A stretch of 64,000 bases of DNA. Origin: Sebastes aleutianus (taxonomy: Eukaryota > Chordata > Actinopteri > Perciformes > Sebastidae). The translations under genes were made by a program, and so were the position numbers. Below, piece by piece: positions 36,296 to 50,800 of the stretch; position 1 is the first letter of the stretch, and the number at the start of each line of letters is the position of its first letter. Where the stretch lies: the NCBI GenBank assembly GCA_916700875.1, contig CAKAKS010000196.1, forward strand, positions 248,001 through 312,000, written 5' to 3'. The notes under the pieces were generated by a model. That model was not told where the DNA came from. It made no database searches and was given only the letters and a program-made list of their open reading frames with translations.

Positions 36296-37007
36296 GGCCA
36301 CAAGCCAAAAAGGTTGGAAACCACTGGTTTTATTCTTAACAATGCAAATTAATTAATGTGAATCTTAATATGTAAAATAACTGTCAGATGTATGTTGTGT
36401 AAAAAGTACAATATGTAGTCGAGTAGAAGTATAATGTAGGATAAAATAGAGATACTACTAGTGTAGCGACTGCTATCAATCAAAAAGCAGCTAAGAGGCT
36501 AAGTACTGGGCTCTTTACTGTTACGCGTAATACAAATCCATACTTAAATCCATATGTTTTTGACTGTTTATTAAATGAAAAGAATAAGCAACAACTGTTA
36601 AGCATAAATTAAAGTAGATAGAATAGAGTAAATATAAAATATCGTAGCCAAACCCTCTTTGTCTAAAACCCTGCGGTCCAAGTGTACAGGTAAAATAAAG
36701 TGAAACCACACCCCTGTGCCAATAACCGGAAGTCATACTAACCAAAAGAACAAGTATATGTGTAATCGAAACGTTCCATTGCTGAGCTAAGCTAGCCGGC
36801 TGCAAATTCTACTACCAAACTTTGAAAAGAGACACAAAGAGTCGCGAGGACACGAAGCGTATTGTAAGACATACCACCTTTATTAAATGCACAGTATCAC
36901 AAGGAACATTTCCATTAATTGTGGATAAGCTACTCACATGATGCACAAAGCATTGAATTGATTGATAGAACTGGCTGATTAAAGCAGGATTAAATCTGCC
37001 AGGAGAG

Positions 37008-37135
37008 CACACACACACACATACACACACACTCACAAACACACATACACACACTCTTGCATACAAGATGTATGTGCCAACGCACACACACCATCTCAGA
37101 GACATTAGTCACACACACACACACACAAACACACT
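37008..37135. repeat. CA-rich microsatellite
   Basis: Several (AC)n runs, imperfect, at 37008-37050 and 37110-37135. Confidence 0.85.
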
Positions 37136-39169
37136 CTCTTTGTATTCACACAGTAAGTAAAATTTGTTATCTGCACAGGAATGAAAACTGTAATCTTTTT
37201 TTTTTTTCATTTACCATATATTTACAAAAAAATCATTACCACCCCCCCGCCCCACCCCTCAAGATAGATTACATTCAAAAAAGGTCCCGACCCTTCTAGA
37301 TTACATTCAAAATAATATACTATTCATGATGCAAAGTCACAGTTATTCATCTGAAAGAGGATCAAAATAGGCTACAGTCAGTCAGAGGTTGAGTGGTGGG
37401 GTTGGCAAGGAGGCGACCTTTGACCTCCTCGCCATCGGCCACACGTCTGCTGGGACGCCTGTCAGCTAGGAGAGATCCCGATGTTGAATCAGATCCAGAG
37501 TCTATGGTCCTCCTGCAGACAGACGGCGTCTCCAGCAGCCTCTGTGTGAGCTCCCCATCACAGTGGAGAGGAAAGACAAGATCGTTTTTCTTTTTTTTCT
37601 TTTTTCTTCAGAGAAAAAAAACACATTGTTCAAATAAAGTCCTCCGCAGATCAAAAAAGTTGCCAAAAAAGGATTGTATTCTCACTGGTATTATGAACGA
37701 GCACAAAGAAATCATACAATGTAGCACAAATAAAATTGTATTTACATATAGTATGTATTGCCAGTGGCCCATAACACTTCAATAGATGTCACACAGTTTT
37801 TGACATGATACCTGCTTAAAACAGATTATACTATTAAACGTAGCCTACTATTGATATAGACAAATATCAGAGCTGTACAGAATGGACAGCGATTTATGTA
37901 CAGCAGACACGTGACTATTATACAGGACTGACAAATAAAAACATAGAGGGACACTGACTCATTTAAGGACGAGTTGCCTCGGTTGAGGGTGAAATGTTAT
38001 ATTTGTTATTAAGTGCAGTTGAGGTCGAGGCGGAGAGAGCGGTCAGCCGCTCGGGTTGTGCATTAGGGAGTTAAGTAACGCTACAAAGTGCACTTAACAT
38101 AACTTCTTGTCTCAGCAAAGAGCCTTACTGCGTTATGCCTCCATATGGAAATACATAACCGTTATTATGAAGGAGTTGTTTTTGCAAAGATTAATACATT
38201 ATGTACTAAACACTTGGACCACCAGCTTTAATATATATTTTTTTTTAATCTCAAACCGAACAATTGAAGATAATTTGGAAAATGAACGACAAGATCAAGC
38301 AGACTATACAAATGTGCTTTAGCGATGCCCAAAGTGAGGAGCTGTATCAGTCACCACCCGGCTGACTGGGGCCGCTCAGAGACATGAAAGCACCTCGGGG
38401 ACACTTTGAGGGCAGTCAGACTCTTAATTAATCCTTTTTGCCGTGGCCTCTTAGCCCACTATGTTGAATTAAAGATTACATCTTCAAAGTACGCTCTTGT
38501 AATGTAAATAAATGACAAATAAACAAGTAGCAACTTCTATACGTACAAAAAAACAAAGTGCTGAAAACAAATAAATCCTCAATATATTCATCAGTGCACA
38601 GTAAACTGCATCAAAATGCAAAAACGTCAATGCCTCTTAGAAATTAATCTTCTCTTATCAAACCATACTCTCATCAACAGCCTCTGAAGATGCATACAAA
38701 AGCACATCACTTACAGATATGGGCCACCGAACAACAAAGATTTGCTAAATGACTGCTGGTGAATGAAAAAAAATAAAAGCAAAACTGTGCTCATCTTTTT
38801 TCTTTTTTTTTTTTTTGAGCTCAACACCGCCGAGTCCTCATTCTCTGTGCTTTAGATACATCAAATGAAATGAGTAGAGCACTCCAACAACGTTTAAAAC
38901 ACCACTTTGTAAATATAGATGACCTCGTGTGTGGGTATTTACATAAAATATGACAAATGATGATGGCATTATTGAGAAAATAAACGGTGTAAAATGCGGT
39001 ATGCCCTTGTGTTTTACAACCTCGACATTGATTTTTTACATCAGGAAGTCCTTCAGTGGACTTGAGTAGGTTATATATAACAGACACAGGCATCTATGAG
39101 AGTCTATATGGGTTTCACGCTGTTTCTTAAACGTACATGTATAATAATAATAATACACACGTATGATGT

Positions 39170-39625
39170 AAAGAAAGTCATAGTTTAGTATGTCGAAAAA
39201 AAGTAATAAAAAAGTCATAGTATAGTATTTTGAACAAAAAAATAAATAAGTCATAGTATAGTATATCGAAAAAATAATTAAAAAAGTCATAGTATAGTAT
39301 GTCAAAAAAATAATAAAATAGTATTGTATGTCTAAAAAAATAATTAAAATAGTCATAGTATCGTATGTCGAAAAAAAATATTAAAAAAGTCATAGTATTG
39401 TATGTCGAAAAAATAATAAAATAATGAAAATAGTCATAGTATCGTATGTCGAAAGAAAATATTAAAAAAGTCATAGTACTGTACGTCGAAAAAATTATAA
39501 AATAATAAAATAGTCATAGTATAGTATGTCGAAAAAGGTAAAAACATCATGGTATTGTATGTTGAAAAAAGTCATAGTATAATATGTCGAAAAAAAATGA
39601 TAAAAAAAAGTCATAGTATTTCAGT
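39170..39625. repeat. AT-rich minisatellite, ~35-43 bp units
   Basis: About eleven units share GTCATAGTAT(A/C/T)GTATGTC followed by A-rich spacers. The open frames on the minus strand (repeated YYDF/YYTM) are products of the repeat. Confidence 0.85.
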
Positions 39626-40318
39626 AAAAAGCACTGATTGAAATCAACAGCTTGGTATGAAAACACAGTCGACATTTAAACAAATATTAAAATAGTCTGT
39701 GACATATAAAAGAAAAAGCTTCAGCTGTACTTGATGATTATTATTTTTTTTATCTTCCTGCAGAATATGTGTTGAAAGAAGAGAAAGCTCTATCTACAAA
39801 GTTGTGTCCACACACTGTCCATTATGGAGACACATTATTTTCCCTTTCATTCCCAGCACATACAGGAGATTATTTAATACGATCAATGTAGACAGAGTAA
39901 CCCGGTAATCAATGATTCTGACTATCGGGTTTCATTTATTTTTATGCCTTTCACATATAGGAGGAGTGTTGATGGTTTTTGGATAAAGTTACATAATCCT
40001 GTATGCATTTTGGTTTCCATTTGTGAAACATGCCTCAGTAACGTCCGCAAATGAGTAAAGAAAAGAAAAGCAAAAAACAAAAATCACTCAAAATTTAAGG
40101 CTTTTTCTCAATGTAATGAGGACACGGACGATAGCATTTACAGGAACATTTACAGCCAGGTACTGTACACACACACACACACACACACACTCACACAGTC
40201 GCACGTACAACCTTCACTTCTTCCTTTCCTCTCCGTCTCCTCATGTATCCACAAGCACTCATCCCAAGCCCCAGCTCACACACATGCACGCAAAAGTACA
40301 TACAAGAAGACGGGTGCA

Positions 40319-43300
40319 TCAGCCCAGTATGTCCAGGTACACAGGCGAGGCCTTGGCGAGGCTCTGGAGCATGCTGTGGATCTCCTTGATGTTGAGCCTC
40401 ATGTAGGGCTCCCTCTGCCAGCAGCCCAGCATCAGGTCGTACACCTCTTTAGGACAGGTACGGGGCCGCTGCAGCACGCGGCCCTGCGTGATGCACTCGA
40501 TCACCTGCGGGATACAGGAGGGACAATACACGGTTTTGTCTGCTGTTTGGCGTTCAAATGAAAGCAGTGCTCTCCAGATGTTGCTAATGAAGTGAAACAT
40601 TCGGTGGGTTGAGGGGTGCCCTGGTGGTCTTAGGGTTAAGGTGCCGACCATGAACCACAATGTCCCCAATTCATGTCCAGCCAGGGGTCATCTCTCCATG
40701 GTCACTATCTCATAAATGCCCTTCCCCAAAATATATATATATATTCATTAATTTATTTTTTGTATTATTTACAGAAGAACACTGAGATAAAATTAAGGAA
40801 AAAAACATAATTTTTCTAAAAAATCTTAATTGGAAAAAGGGATCTGAAAACAGTACCATGTATAAAAAAATACTTTATTAATATATTTTGATATTTAAGC
40901 AACTTAATATTGCTATTCCATGAAGTTGGGAGAGTCAGAAGATTAAAAACAGAATGGTCAAAATCCCCAAAAAACACTGTATACTACATTTCCCACAATG
41001 CAACCAACAGTGCATTTCGCATTCATGTCATATCGGAGTTATGGTAATTACGAGTTTCTGACTTGTACATAGTGTTGACATCAATATCCAAGTCATGATT
41101 ACGACTCGGGAAGTCTGATTTTTCTGAAAGTTTTGATAGATGCAAGTTGACACTTACTGATATAAAACAAAACAAATATGGATGCCTCGCATCAGCCAAA
41201 GACCGTCGTTCAATATAATTAAATCAAAATGTCATGAATTTATTACAACTTTATATTACTTCATCTGTTACTTCAACTATTATAGATATAGATATCAGTT
41301 TTTCCAGTAACATTTACAGTCAAACTTTGAATCTTTAGTTTAAATAGTTAAACGTTTTGATCGGTCAGAGTGCTGGACTTCATTCCCATCATCTATTGGG
41401 CCTGTGGTTTGGTGATAGTTGCAAAGCTGAAAAACAACTTTAGACTTCTGCTATCAAAAGACCACCAGTAGAAAAGCCTCTGTGTTTAAGAGTATAGATC
41501 ATGAATAGGTGTAATTTAAAGTGTCTCTGACCTCTGAGAGCATTGTCTGACCGAGTGCTAGCGTTGACTAAAGTATCTGCAGACCTCGTGTGACTCTGAC
41601 CTCATTGTTGGAGAGCTGGTACCAGGGCTGCTTGCCGTAGGTGAAGATCTCCCACAGCACCACGCCGAGGCTCCACACATCACTCTCTGTGGTGAACCGC
41701 CGGTACATGATGCTCTCTGGGGGCATCCAGCGGATCGGCAGCATCGTATGACCGCCCACCTGCAGTGAGTAGAGAGAGAGAACAGTCTCCATTTGAAAAC
41801 CAACACCATAAGGCCTGCTGAAGAGTTGAAAGCTGCTGGTTAGACTTCATTGCTTTATTGGGGTTATTTTTAGCCAAGCTTGTGGTCCGGCTCTCTGGAT
41901 GGCAAAGTCTGTCGGTCGTTCCACCACTTTGATCGGAAATATTTCCAAAACTATTGAATGTATTGCCATGAAATTTGGTACAGACATTGATGGTGCCCAG
42001 AGGATAAATTCTAATGTCTTTGATGTGTCATGAGGACTGTTCTTTCTTTGTTATAGCTGGCCCTGTTCACTTCCCCCTAGGCCATGTACTCTACTCCCCA
42101 GACTTGCCATCCTCAACCCATCCACTAGATGCCCTCAGACTTTCTTGCCATTCCCGGTCACCTGACGTCCCCTCCTAACACATGTTCCCACTTTCCTCAT
42201 CAGCCCTGCAGATATATACCAGCACATTTCCATTTGTTCTAAAGTAAGTGCTCCAGCCGTTCTTTAAATGCCTGCTTGGTTTTACTGACTCCTGCCTGTT
42301 TCTCGATTAAAAAGTAAAGACAATCTTTTATGTTTGTCTGCTTGGTCTACAATCCTGGGGCCAGTTTGCATAAAAATAGACTTAGCCTTTGTCTTTAATG
42401 TAACTTTAAGTCAGACTTGCTATAGACACTTCAATGTATCTGTTACATAAAGCTTCCCTATGACGGACTAATGGAAGACTGACTTAGATAGCCTGTCGCA
42501 CAATGCATTATGGGTGAAATAAGACTCTTCACAGAAGAGTAAATATGGCGGATACAACAGCGACACCACATCAAGTATTGGAGAACATAACAGAAAAGGT
42601 AGTTATAAATCTATGGTCGTTAAACCATTAAATGTATTCATAAGCATTCAAGACTATGGTAACGTTACAAGAATCCCAATAAAGTAATGGGTAAACAGTT
42701 GAAATAGCTAAAATTTACTAAAAGTAATGGATAAACAGTTGAAATATTTAGCTAAAAGTAATGGATAAATAGTTGAAATATTTAGCTAAAAGTAATGGAT
42801 AAATAGTTGAAATATTTAGCTAAAAGTAACGGATAAATAGTTGAAATATTTAGCTAAAAGTAACGGATAAATAGTTGAAATATTTAGCTAAAAGTAACGG
42901 ATAAATAGTTGAAATATTTAGCTAAAAGTAATGGATAAATAGTTGAAATATTTAGCTAAAAGTAATGGATAAATAGTTGAAATATTTAAATAAAAAGTAA
43001 TGGCTAAACAGTTGAAATAGTTAGCAAAGCCAGCCAGGGGGAGATGTGGCTAACTTTCCTACCTCAAATTAAGTCAGACAGGCTTAATAACACTAGTCCA
43101 ACCTGATGATCTAAGACCAGTCTAAGGCCAAGACTAGTCTTAAACTAAGTTTATGCAACTGGCCCCTTTGCTTTTCAGTCCAAACCTGTGATCACCAAGT
43201 CATGACATTGTGATTCTCTGTCTTTTATTCTTCAGCCACCATGAGGTTGACATTTGTGGTTGTGAGTGAAGTATCTTGACAACTATTAGATGGCTTGTTG

Positions 43301-44863
43301 TGAAATTTGTTATTAAAGATATTCAAGGTCCATAGAGGATGCATTCTAATAAGTTTGGCGATACTCCACTTTTCATTAGGCCCTTTTGTTTATTACCAAA
43401 TACCTGCAAAACTAATGACAACCCCATCACCATCAGCTGTGGCCTACTTTGTGTTTAGAGCTGATTAGTGAACATGGTAATCATATATCTGCTAAACACC
43501 AGCATGTCAACATTATTATAAGGGTTTTAGCTCAAAGCACGGCTGTGACTCTGTACATCCCATTATACAGAGAGGTGTTTCTTTTATTTAACATACCGTC
43601 ATTGATTTAAATTGGGTGAGTGTCAGTATAACAGTTCAACAGCACCGCAAACTGCATCCTCTAAAATGATCATACAGTTGAACACGTCTCTAAAACAGTT
43701 TCAACATTATAACCTTCATGAACTGTTGCGTTAGACTGCATTAGCTTTAGCTAGGTGTACCTAATAAACTGGCAACTGGAGTGTATTTCTTTTTTTTTTT
43801 TAATGTGAGCAATTAAGTTTAGTCACACTGGCATTCCTGAAACACGGCTGTTATTACATCAAAACCTTTTATCCAGCCAGCGTCTTCCCGTCTTCTTCCA
43901 TCAGATATTTCCTGTCTACTAAATGCATTTCCTCCCCTCACTGTCTCCTCTTTTATCTAATCACCATCCTTTCACGTTCATCACCTCACCTACTTACTGT
44001 AAACTCACATGCACCATCACACCGTCATACATGATACTCTTTATGACCGGCAGATCCACAAAGGTGCACGGGTGTAATTCTAGTTTTATTCACCACTAAA
44101 CTAAACGTTTTAAACAAGTTTTTTATGCAGTTTTATATTCCTGGTTGATATAATTTATTGTATCACATGATTCCCTTTTGATTTGCAAATTGACAGCAGC
44201 ATTATAACAGATGAGACAGCCTCATATTGTTAGCTGTGTCTTGCTTACTATTTGTTATTTTGATAAAAAACGTTTGATATCAGGAGTTGATGACAGGCCC
44301 TCTTTATGGGGATCTTATCTGATGCAGGGAAATGCATCTGGGAGATATTTTGTTGTGTTTAGATTTCTGACTCGGGCAGCAGAGGGCACTGTGGGATTCA
44401 AGCTGTGATTTGAGACAGAAAGGATGAGGGAATAAAATGCATCCATCTGTTCCTCAACATGACAAATTGTAGTCTTTTCTTATTTGCCTGTATTGTAGTG
44501 TCTTACAACAAAGTGCAATCTTCTTATCAGACCGTATACTGTACCAGATCTCCTCTATGGTTGAATATAATGCCGTTCATGTAGAGTGAAAGGACGTATT
44601 AACTCCTTGCCCAGTTAAAAAGAAAAACTGCCGATGCATTTTTGCACTGTTGGCCCTTATTACCATGGAAACAGTAATTTTATGCAGATTATAGAATTTG
44701 CATTTAAATGGTATTAAAAATAGATAAAATACCTCTGGTTAAAATTGTCATTTCTGCAGCTACACAGTTATTTCAGGCCAAAACTGGAATAAAATTCTAA
44801 TTACATATTTGAGACTGTGCGTATGTGGCTACATTTCCATATTTCTGTGTATATATCAGAGGG

Positions 44864-44896
<33 letters not shown>

Positions 44897-47800
44897 TAAG
44901 AGACTGAGGGCAAGACGAGGTGAGAAATAATCAAAAATACTCACTCTGTAGTAGTCTGTGCTGTAAACGTCTCTGGACATGCCAAAGTCTCCTATCTTGA
45001 CCAGCAGGTTTTCTCCTACCAGGCAGTTCCTGGTTGCCAAGTCTCTGTGGACAAAGTGCTGGGAGGCCAGGTAGACCATGCCAGCAGCAATCTGTTGGGC
45101 AATGTGCAGCATCTGGGACTGGGTGAGTTCCACCAGGATACTGTGTTGACCGTCTGCCATTAGCACTGCATCAGGACCGTGGGACCTGCACACAGAAACA
45201 CTCCATCAGAGCTTCAATCAATGAATGACCAGGTTAGAAAATACAATGCCAAATATTCACATTTGAGAAACTGGAACAACTGAATTTTTGTCAATTTTGC
45301 ACCAAAAAAAAAGAGACTTATACAATCAATTAACTATCAGAATTGTTCATTCCAGCTGTGTACTCAAAAGATTTCTAGATTACTTCACCAGATGGGATTA
45401 TCTGTTGTTGGCTAATCCAATTGATTAAATACCTACTGAATATCGGAATTATGCAATCTGAATAAAAGCCATAAAGCAGGCCTACTTATTTACCAGTGGA
45501 CACATTTTTTTATCAACTCACAGCTGTACCTTCAATGCACATTGGACAATTAAAGGAATATTTCTGACACATTGGAATATGTAAGGGATAATGTACAGCG
45601 AACTGGTCATTGTTGTGAAATAAACCCTGACAGGGCGATGCGGAACGTGAAGCCCTGAAGGGGTTTATTTCACAACAATGACCCGCTAGCTGTACATTAT
45701 CTCACTTATTACACGGCTACTTACTTAAGAAATCAATAATTTCACACAAAAACGGTCCGCCAGAGTCCGACTTCAGAACTGCGCCCATAGCAACGATCTA
45801 CTATAAAGAAATAACAGACCGTAGAACGCCGTGATTGACCAATCAGAGTCGAGTATTCAACAAAGCCGTGTAATAAATATACTTATTTGCTCTCTTGCTG
45901 AGAGTAAGGGGAGTAAATTGTTACCACTCTCATGTCTGTACGCTAAATATGAAGCTACAGCCAGGAGGCAGTTAGCTTAGCTTAGCATAAAGACTGGAAG
46001 CAGAGGGAAACAGCTAGCCTGGCTCTGTCCTAGGGTAACAAAAACAAACACACTAAATCTTGTTTGTTTAATCCGTACAAAAACCAAAGTATAAAGCCGA
46101 CAAATTGTGGTTTTATGGTAGATTATGTGCTGGACTATCTCTTGACAGAGAGCAGTGACTTCCTGGAGTCTTTACTGGTTGCCTGGAAGTCACTGCTCCC
46201 AGCCAAGAAATAATCTGGCACATAATCCCCGTAAAAATCACAACTCGTCGTTTTTACATTACATTTCATTCTTTGTACGAATTAAAAGAAGATATAAAGT
46301 ATTAATTAGTGAGACATTTTTTTTTCTTAATCTTTGTAGAAAGCCATGCTCGCTGTTTCCAGTCTTTATGCTAAGCTAAGCTAATTAGCTGCTGGCTGTA
46401 GCCTCATATTGAACGCTCAGACATGAGAGTGGTATCGATCTTCACGTCTAAGGGCCTTTACACACCGGCAGCGGTTGGAAAGCGGTTGTATTTTTTCGAA
46501 CTGTTGCTTTTGTCATGAATACTTTCATAACATTTGGGAATATTACGTCGCGGCAGACAACGTAATTTATTTCCGGAACAAGGCAGATTTTCTGAGCTTT
46601 CGCACTGCGACCGATCACATTGTGCGGAACGGGTTGAGTTGCGCCTATATTTATGAAACAACAACATAGGCTCCGTAGTCCGAAACTTAAAATATAAAAA
46701 AAAATGTAAAATGTTGAACTATGACTTTAACACATTTTTACGAGTCAAAATGATCCTACCTTAAGAACTTGTTTAGGTCACCATGTTTCATGTATTCAAA
46801 CACCATGATGAGCGGGTCGCTCTCTACACACACGCCGTAGAAAGTGACAATGTGTTCATGTTGCAGGTTGGTGAGGAGCTCGGCCTCTCTGTAGAAATCT
46901 GCTCGGCCGCTCTCGTTGGCCTCTTTCAGCGTCTGACGAAAGGCAAAGACACAAAGACGAGGTGAGGAGCACTATGTAGAACGTACATCGAGTCAATAGA
47001 GTTCACTAACTGAATGACAAGTTGATTATTTGAGCGAACGGCTTCCTGATCTGTACCTTGACTGCCACATGGAGCTTCTCCTGGTCTGGTGTCAGGTTGT
47101 AGCACTCGGCGAGAAACACCTTCCCAAAGGCTCCCTCTCCCAGCTCCCGCTTCAGTACAATGTTGTGTCTCTTGATGTGCTGGACAACTTAAATGCAGAA
47201 CAGGACAAATCACTGTCAAAGTCACGAGTGCGTCTTGATTATTCAGTGGGAGTTTAGGTGATTTTTAGTCAGGAATAATTCAGTCACAGTTATGCAGGTC
47301 AAATTAGATTTGGGCTGCAACTAAAGAATATTTTCATTATTGATTTGTTTGATTTGGCAATGAATAAATTAGTCTATAAAATATCATAAAATAGTCAAAA
47401 TAATGCTCCTCATTATCTCCCAGAGAACAAAACTGAAAGATATTCAATATACAATCAAATAAAATTGACAAAATCAGCAAATCTACACATTTGAAAGGCT
47501 AGATCTATCAAATGCTTGACATTTTTGCTTGATTAATGACAAATAATTATCAAAATTGTTGATTCAACCAAGCACTGATTAAGATTCCCTAAAGTATAAT
47601 AAACCACATGCATGTGTGTGTGTGAGAAATAAAAACATTCAGGTTCTGCTGAGTTGAGCCTTCTGGAAACAAGCTTGTGTTTCTGAACTAACCGTCCAGT
47701 TGCCCCGCAGAGCAGGAGACACTATCACAATGCAGCAGGATGCTGATAATAAATATGGCATCCGGCTGTGACCCCTGCATGGATTTATCAGAAAAGGTCC

Positions 47801-50800
47801 GGGTTACAGGCCATTTGTCGAGCGAGGCGGTAACTCACACGTGTCAGATTTCAGCATGCTGCCGGAGTTGCGGAAGTACTGTGGGTTCTCAATGACAGGA
47901 ATCTTTGTCATCCCAATGATCACTGCGTCTGGACCCATCTCCGAGGACGACGGGGTGTTGTTGCCATTGGAGACGTGATGAAGAGGGCTGGCAGAGTCAT
48001 CGTCATTACTGATGACTGAGGAGGAGCCTAGGGAGCCACAGAGGTGGAGGAGGAGGAGGAGGAGGTGGAGAGGAAGGAGAGGCAGGAGAAGAGTGAAGAG
48101 TAAGGATGACATGTGGAGAGAAGAAAGGAAATAGTGGTCATAAAGGAGGAGGAGCGTTGGCGGGAGAAAAGAGATAGAATGACTTGTAAATACAAGTTGT
48201 ACATAATGACAAAAATATATCACAAGATCAGATGTCATCCTAAATCAACATGACAACCAAAGCAGGACTTACAAATTCCTATAGTCATTTTTATACCGAT
48301 ATAGTGGAAACGGAAATGAGCTTTGAATAAACGCTAATTTTAACCCCTCTGTTTAAAAGTAGTAAATAGTCACTTAACAACACACTATAATGTAGTTGTA
48401 AGCCGATCTAAGGACATTTTAAGTGTTTATTAATGATATAAATCCTCTTATGAAAAGCATCCATAACTGTGTAAACAGTTGCTTGATGAATGATATGTTG
48501 TCATGAGTTTTGACCACATTTATAAACACCTGCCTGTGAATGATTTGTACATGTGTGTATATACAGTTAATGAATGCTTTGTTTACGTGCAATCATACAG
48601 CTACGTTATGTAAGGGATAATGTACAGCGAGCCGGTCAGTGTTGTGAAATAAACCCTGACAGGGCGAGGCGGCGGAGGGATCTTGCATCGCCCTGAAAGG
48701 ATTTATTTCATAATAATGACCTGCTAGCTGTACATTATCCCGCTTATTACACGGCTACTTACTTAAGAAATCAATAAGTTGACACAAAAACGGTCCGCCA
48801 GAGTTCGAGATCAGAACTGCGCCCATAGCAACGGTCTGTTATACATAGCAACGGTCTGCTATAAAGAAATAACAGACCTTAGAATGCCGTGATTGCGTTT
48901 ATGTAACGTTATCAACTGTTTACACATCAGTTATCGATGCTTCATTAGAGGATTTATAATTGTAAAATAAAAAACACTATGCATCAAAATAATCTAGGCT
49001 TTAAAATGTCCTTGTATTTAACTACAACATGCTAAGTTACAGTGTGTTAAAAAACATGTATTAACTCTGGGCAAGATATTGAATAGGTGTATTTTCCAAA
49101 ATGTCGAACTATTCCTTTAAGAAAATTAGTTCACCTTTAATGCCAAACTTGGAGTTTCTTCCATATTTCAAAATGATCACCATCAGAACGCAGCCAGTCA
49201 AGGCAACTCCCGCGATTCCCACAACTACATACACCTGGGAAGACAAAAAAAAACAAGATTGTTTGAAACATAATTTTCAACAAAAAACATATGGCATGCT
49301 TTTAGACCAGCGGTTCCCAACATGCGGGGCAGCAAACTAAATGTGAGGAGTCATGAGATTATGTATATGATAGGAAAGCAGAAAAATAAAATATATATAT
49401 TTATTTTCTGACACTTTCCTTTAATCTTTGTTTTTTTCATTTCAAGATGATTTTCTGACCTTTTTAACAACAATTCAAACAAAACGGTGAAGCAGGCTAA
49501 TGAGTGAAGCATAATTTGTTTTAAGGGGTCACCAGCCAAAAGGAAAATGAGAGCGGCTGCTTTCAAGGGTGAGGACCGATGAGCATCACTTACTGCAACA
49601 CTGTCATCCAGCGGAGGGAGTGGAGGGTCTGAAAAAAATGAAAATGCTTGTCAGAACATTTGAAAATAATAACAATTAAAGCTGCGAGCAGCGATGAACG
49701 GGCCCTCGCACCTCCCCGCGCGTCGGGGGTGCTGGCGGGTCACCGACTGACGCGGCCAGGCACAGTGAAACCGAAACTCTGATGAGCGCCATGACGCCTG
49801 CCACAAAACTCTACGACAAACGGTTCACGAGTTATGAAAGGTGGCGTGGCTAATGTGTAGGGGGCGGGGATAACCTTCACCAATGAAACAGGAACTCTCT
49901 GCTGAGTGATATGACACCTCCCACAAGACTCTATGACAAACGGTTCATGAGTTATGAAAGGGGGCGTGGCTATGAGTATATTTTTTCGTGTTAATGTCCT
50001 CAGGCCTGGACCACCATCATGTCTGAGAAATCTGGGGCAGATCGGACTATGTACAGTTCAGTTACAACAACTTCCTGTTTCATGGCGAATAGCTCAAAAT
50101 GGCCGCCATGCCACCGTCAGGTCGTTCAGTGAAAACTCACCAACTTTTCACCCTCAAGGTCTTAAGATGGTCCTGACCAAATTTCAAGTCAATCTCATTA
50201 AATCTGTAGGAGGAATTCGTTAAAGTACACGACCTATAAAACGCTAAAAATTGGCGAAAATCGCACAATAAATTCAAGATGGCTGACTTCCTGTTGAGTT
50301 TTGGGCATACCTCCAAGAGACTTTTTTGTGCGTCTCCACATGTTACATCTGTCTGCCAAATTTCATACATGTAGGTGAAACCGGAGCGCGTGGCTAATTT
50401 TTTGCTAGCGAGCCCTTTTGCAGCAGCCGAGCCAGAGACCCTTAAAATATCAATTTTTTCACCGCGTCTGATAAGTGTGCCAAGTTTAACAACTTTTGGG
50501 GCATGTTAAGGTCGTCAAAAAGGCAATTCATCCGAGAGAAAAAGAAAAAGAAAAAGAAAAAGAATAATAATTTCTACAGTTTCAATAGGGCCTTCGCTGG
50601 TCCGACGTTGTCGGTGCTCGGGCCCTAACTATTAAAGGGACTGTTTGTAACTTTTTAAGCTTATAAATGTACCAGGTCTGGACACATGCGCGCTCGCGTG
50701 TGGCTGGAGTCACTGCTCCTCTGCCTGCCTGCCTTCACTCAGATAGCGCGCGCGTTCTCGCGTACTCGCTCCACCTCTAGACGTGAACGCGTGCTCACTC

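Larger units (their letters stand above)
33281..36860. other. Intergenic region between kcmf1 and ntrk2
   Basis: No protein gene seen. It holds repeat fragments (below), short microsatellites ((TG)n(AG)n at 35370-35402) and AT-rich unique sequence. The two genes converge on it. Confidence 0.5.
36860..40318 (-). other. ntrk2: Probable long 3'UTR of ntrk2
   Basis: After the stop there is no downstream exon. The clearest minus-strand AATAAA is at 36879-36884, about 3.4 kb beyond the stop. Long 3'UTRs are known for TrkB. The region includes CA repeats (37010-37130) and the 39170-39625 tandem array, so a shorter UTR is possible. Confidence 0.4.
41880..43560. repeat. Interspersed repeat interrupted by other elements
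   Basis: 41900-42030 (CCACTTTGATCGGAAATATT, GGTGCCCAGAGGATAAATTC) and 43215-43560 (ACCATGAGGTTGACATTTGTG) look like the two parts of one repeat, also represented at 8840-8925. The DNA between holds an LTR-like piece and a MITE. Confidence 0.5.

Noticed and set aside
39036..39474. Minus-strand frames rich in YYDF/YYTM repeats
   Set aside because: Translation of the AT-rich minisatellite; no start context or homology.
42680..43012. Regular 34-bp repeats that superficially recall a CRISPR array
   Set aside because: Units are contiguous with no unique spacers, no cas genes, and the DNA is vertebrate intron.
47839..49135. Search for a TrkB-T1 truncated terminal exon
   Set aside because: I read the minus strand between the membrane and juxtamembrane exons for a short tail resembling the mammalian one and did not find it; absence is not proven.
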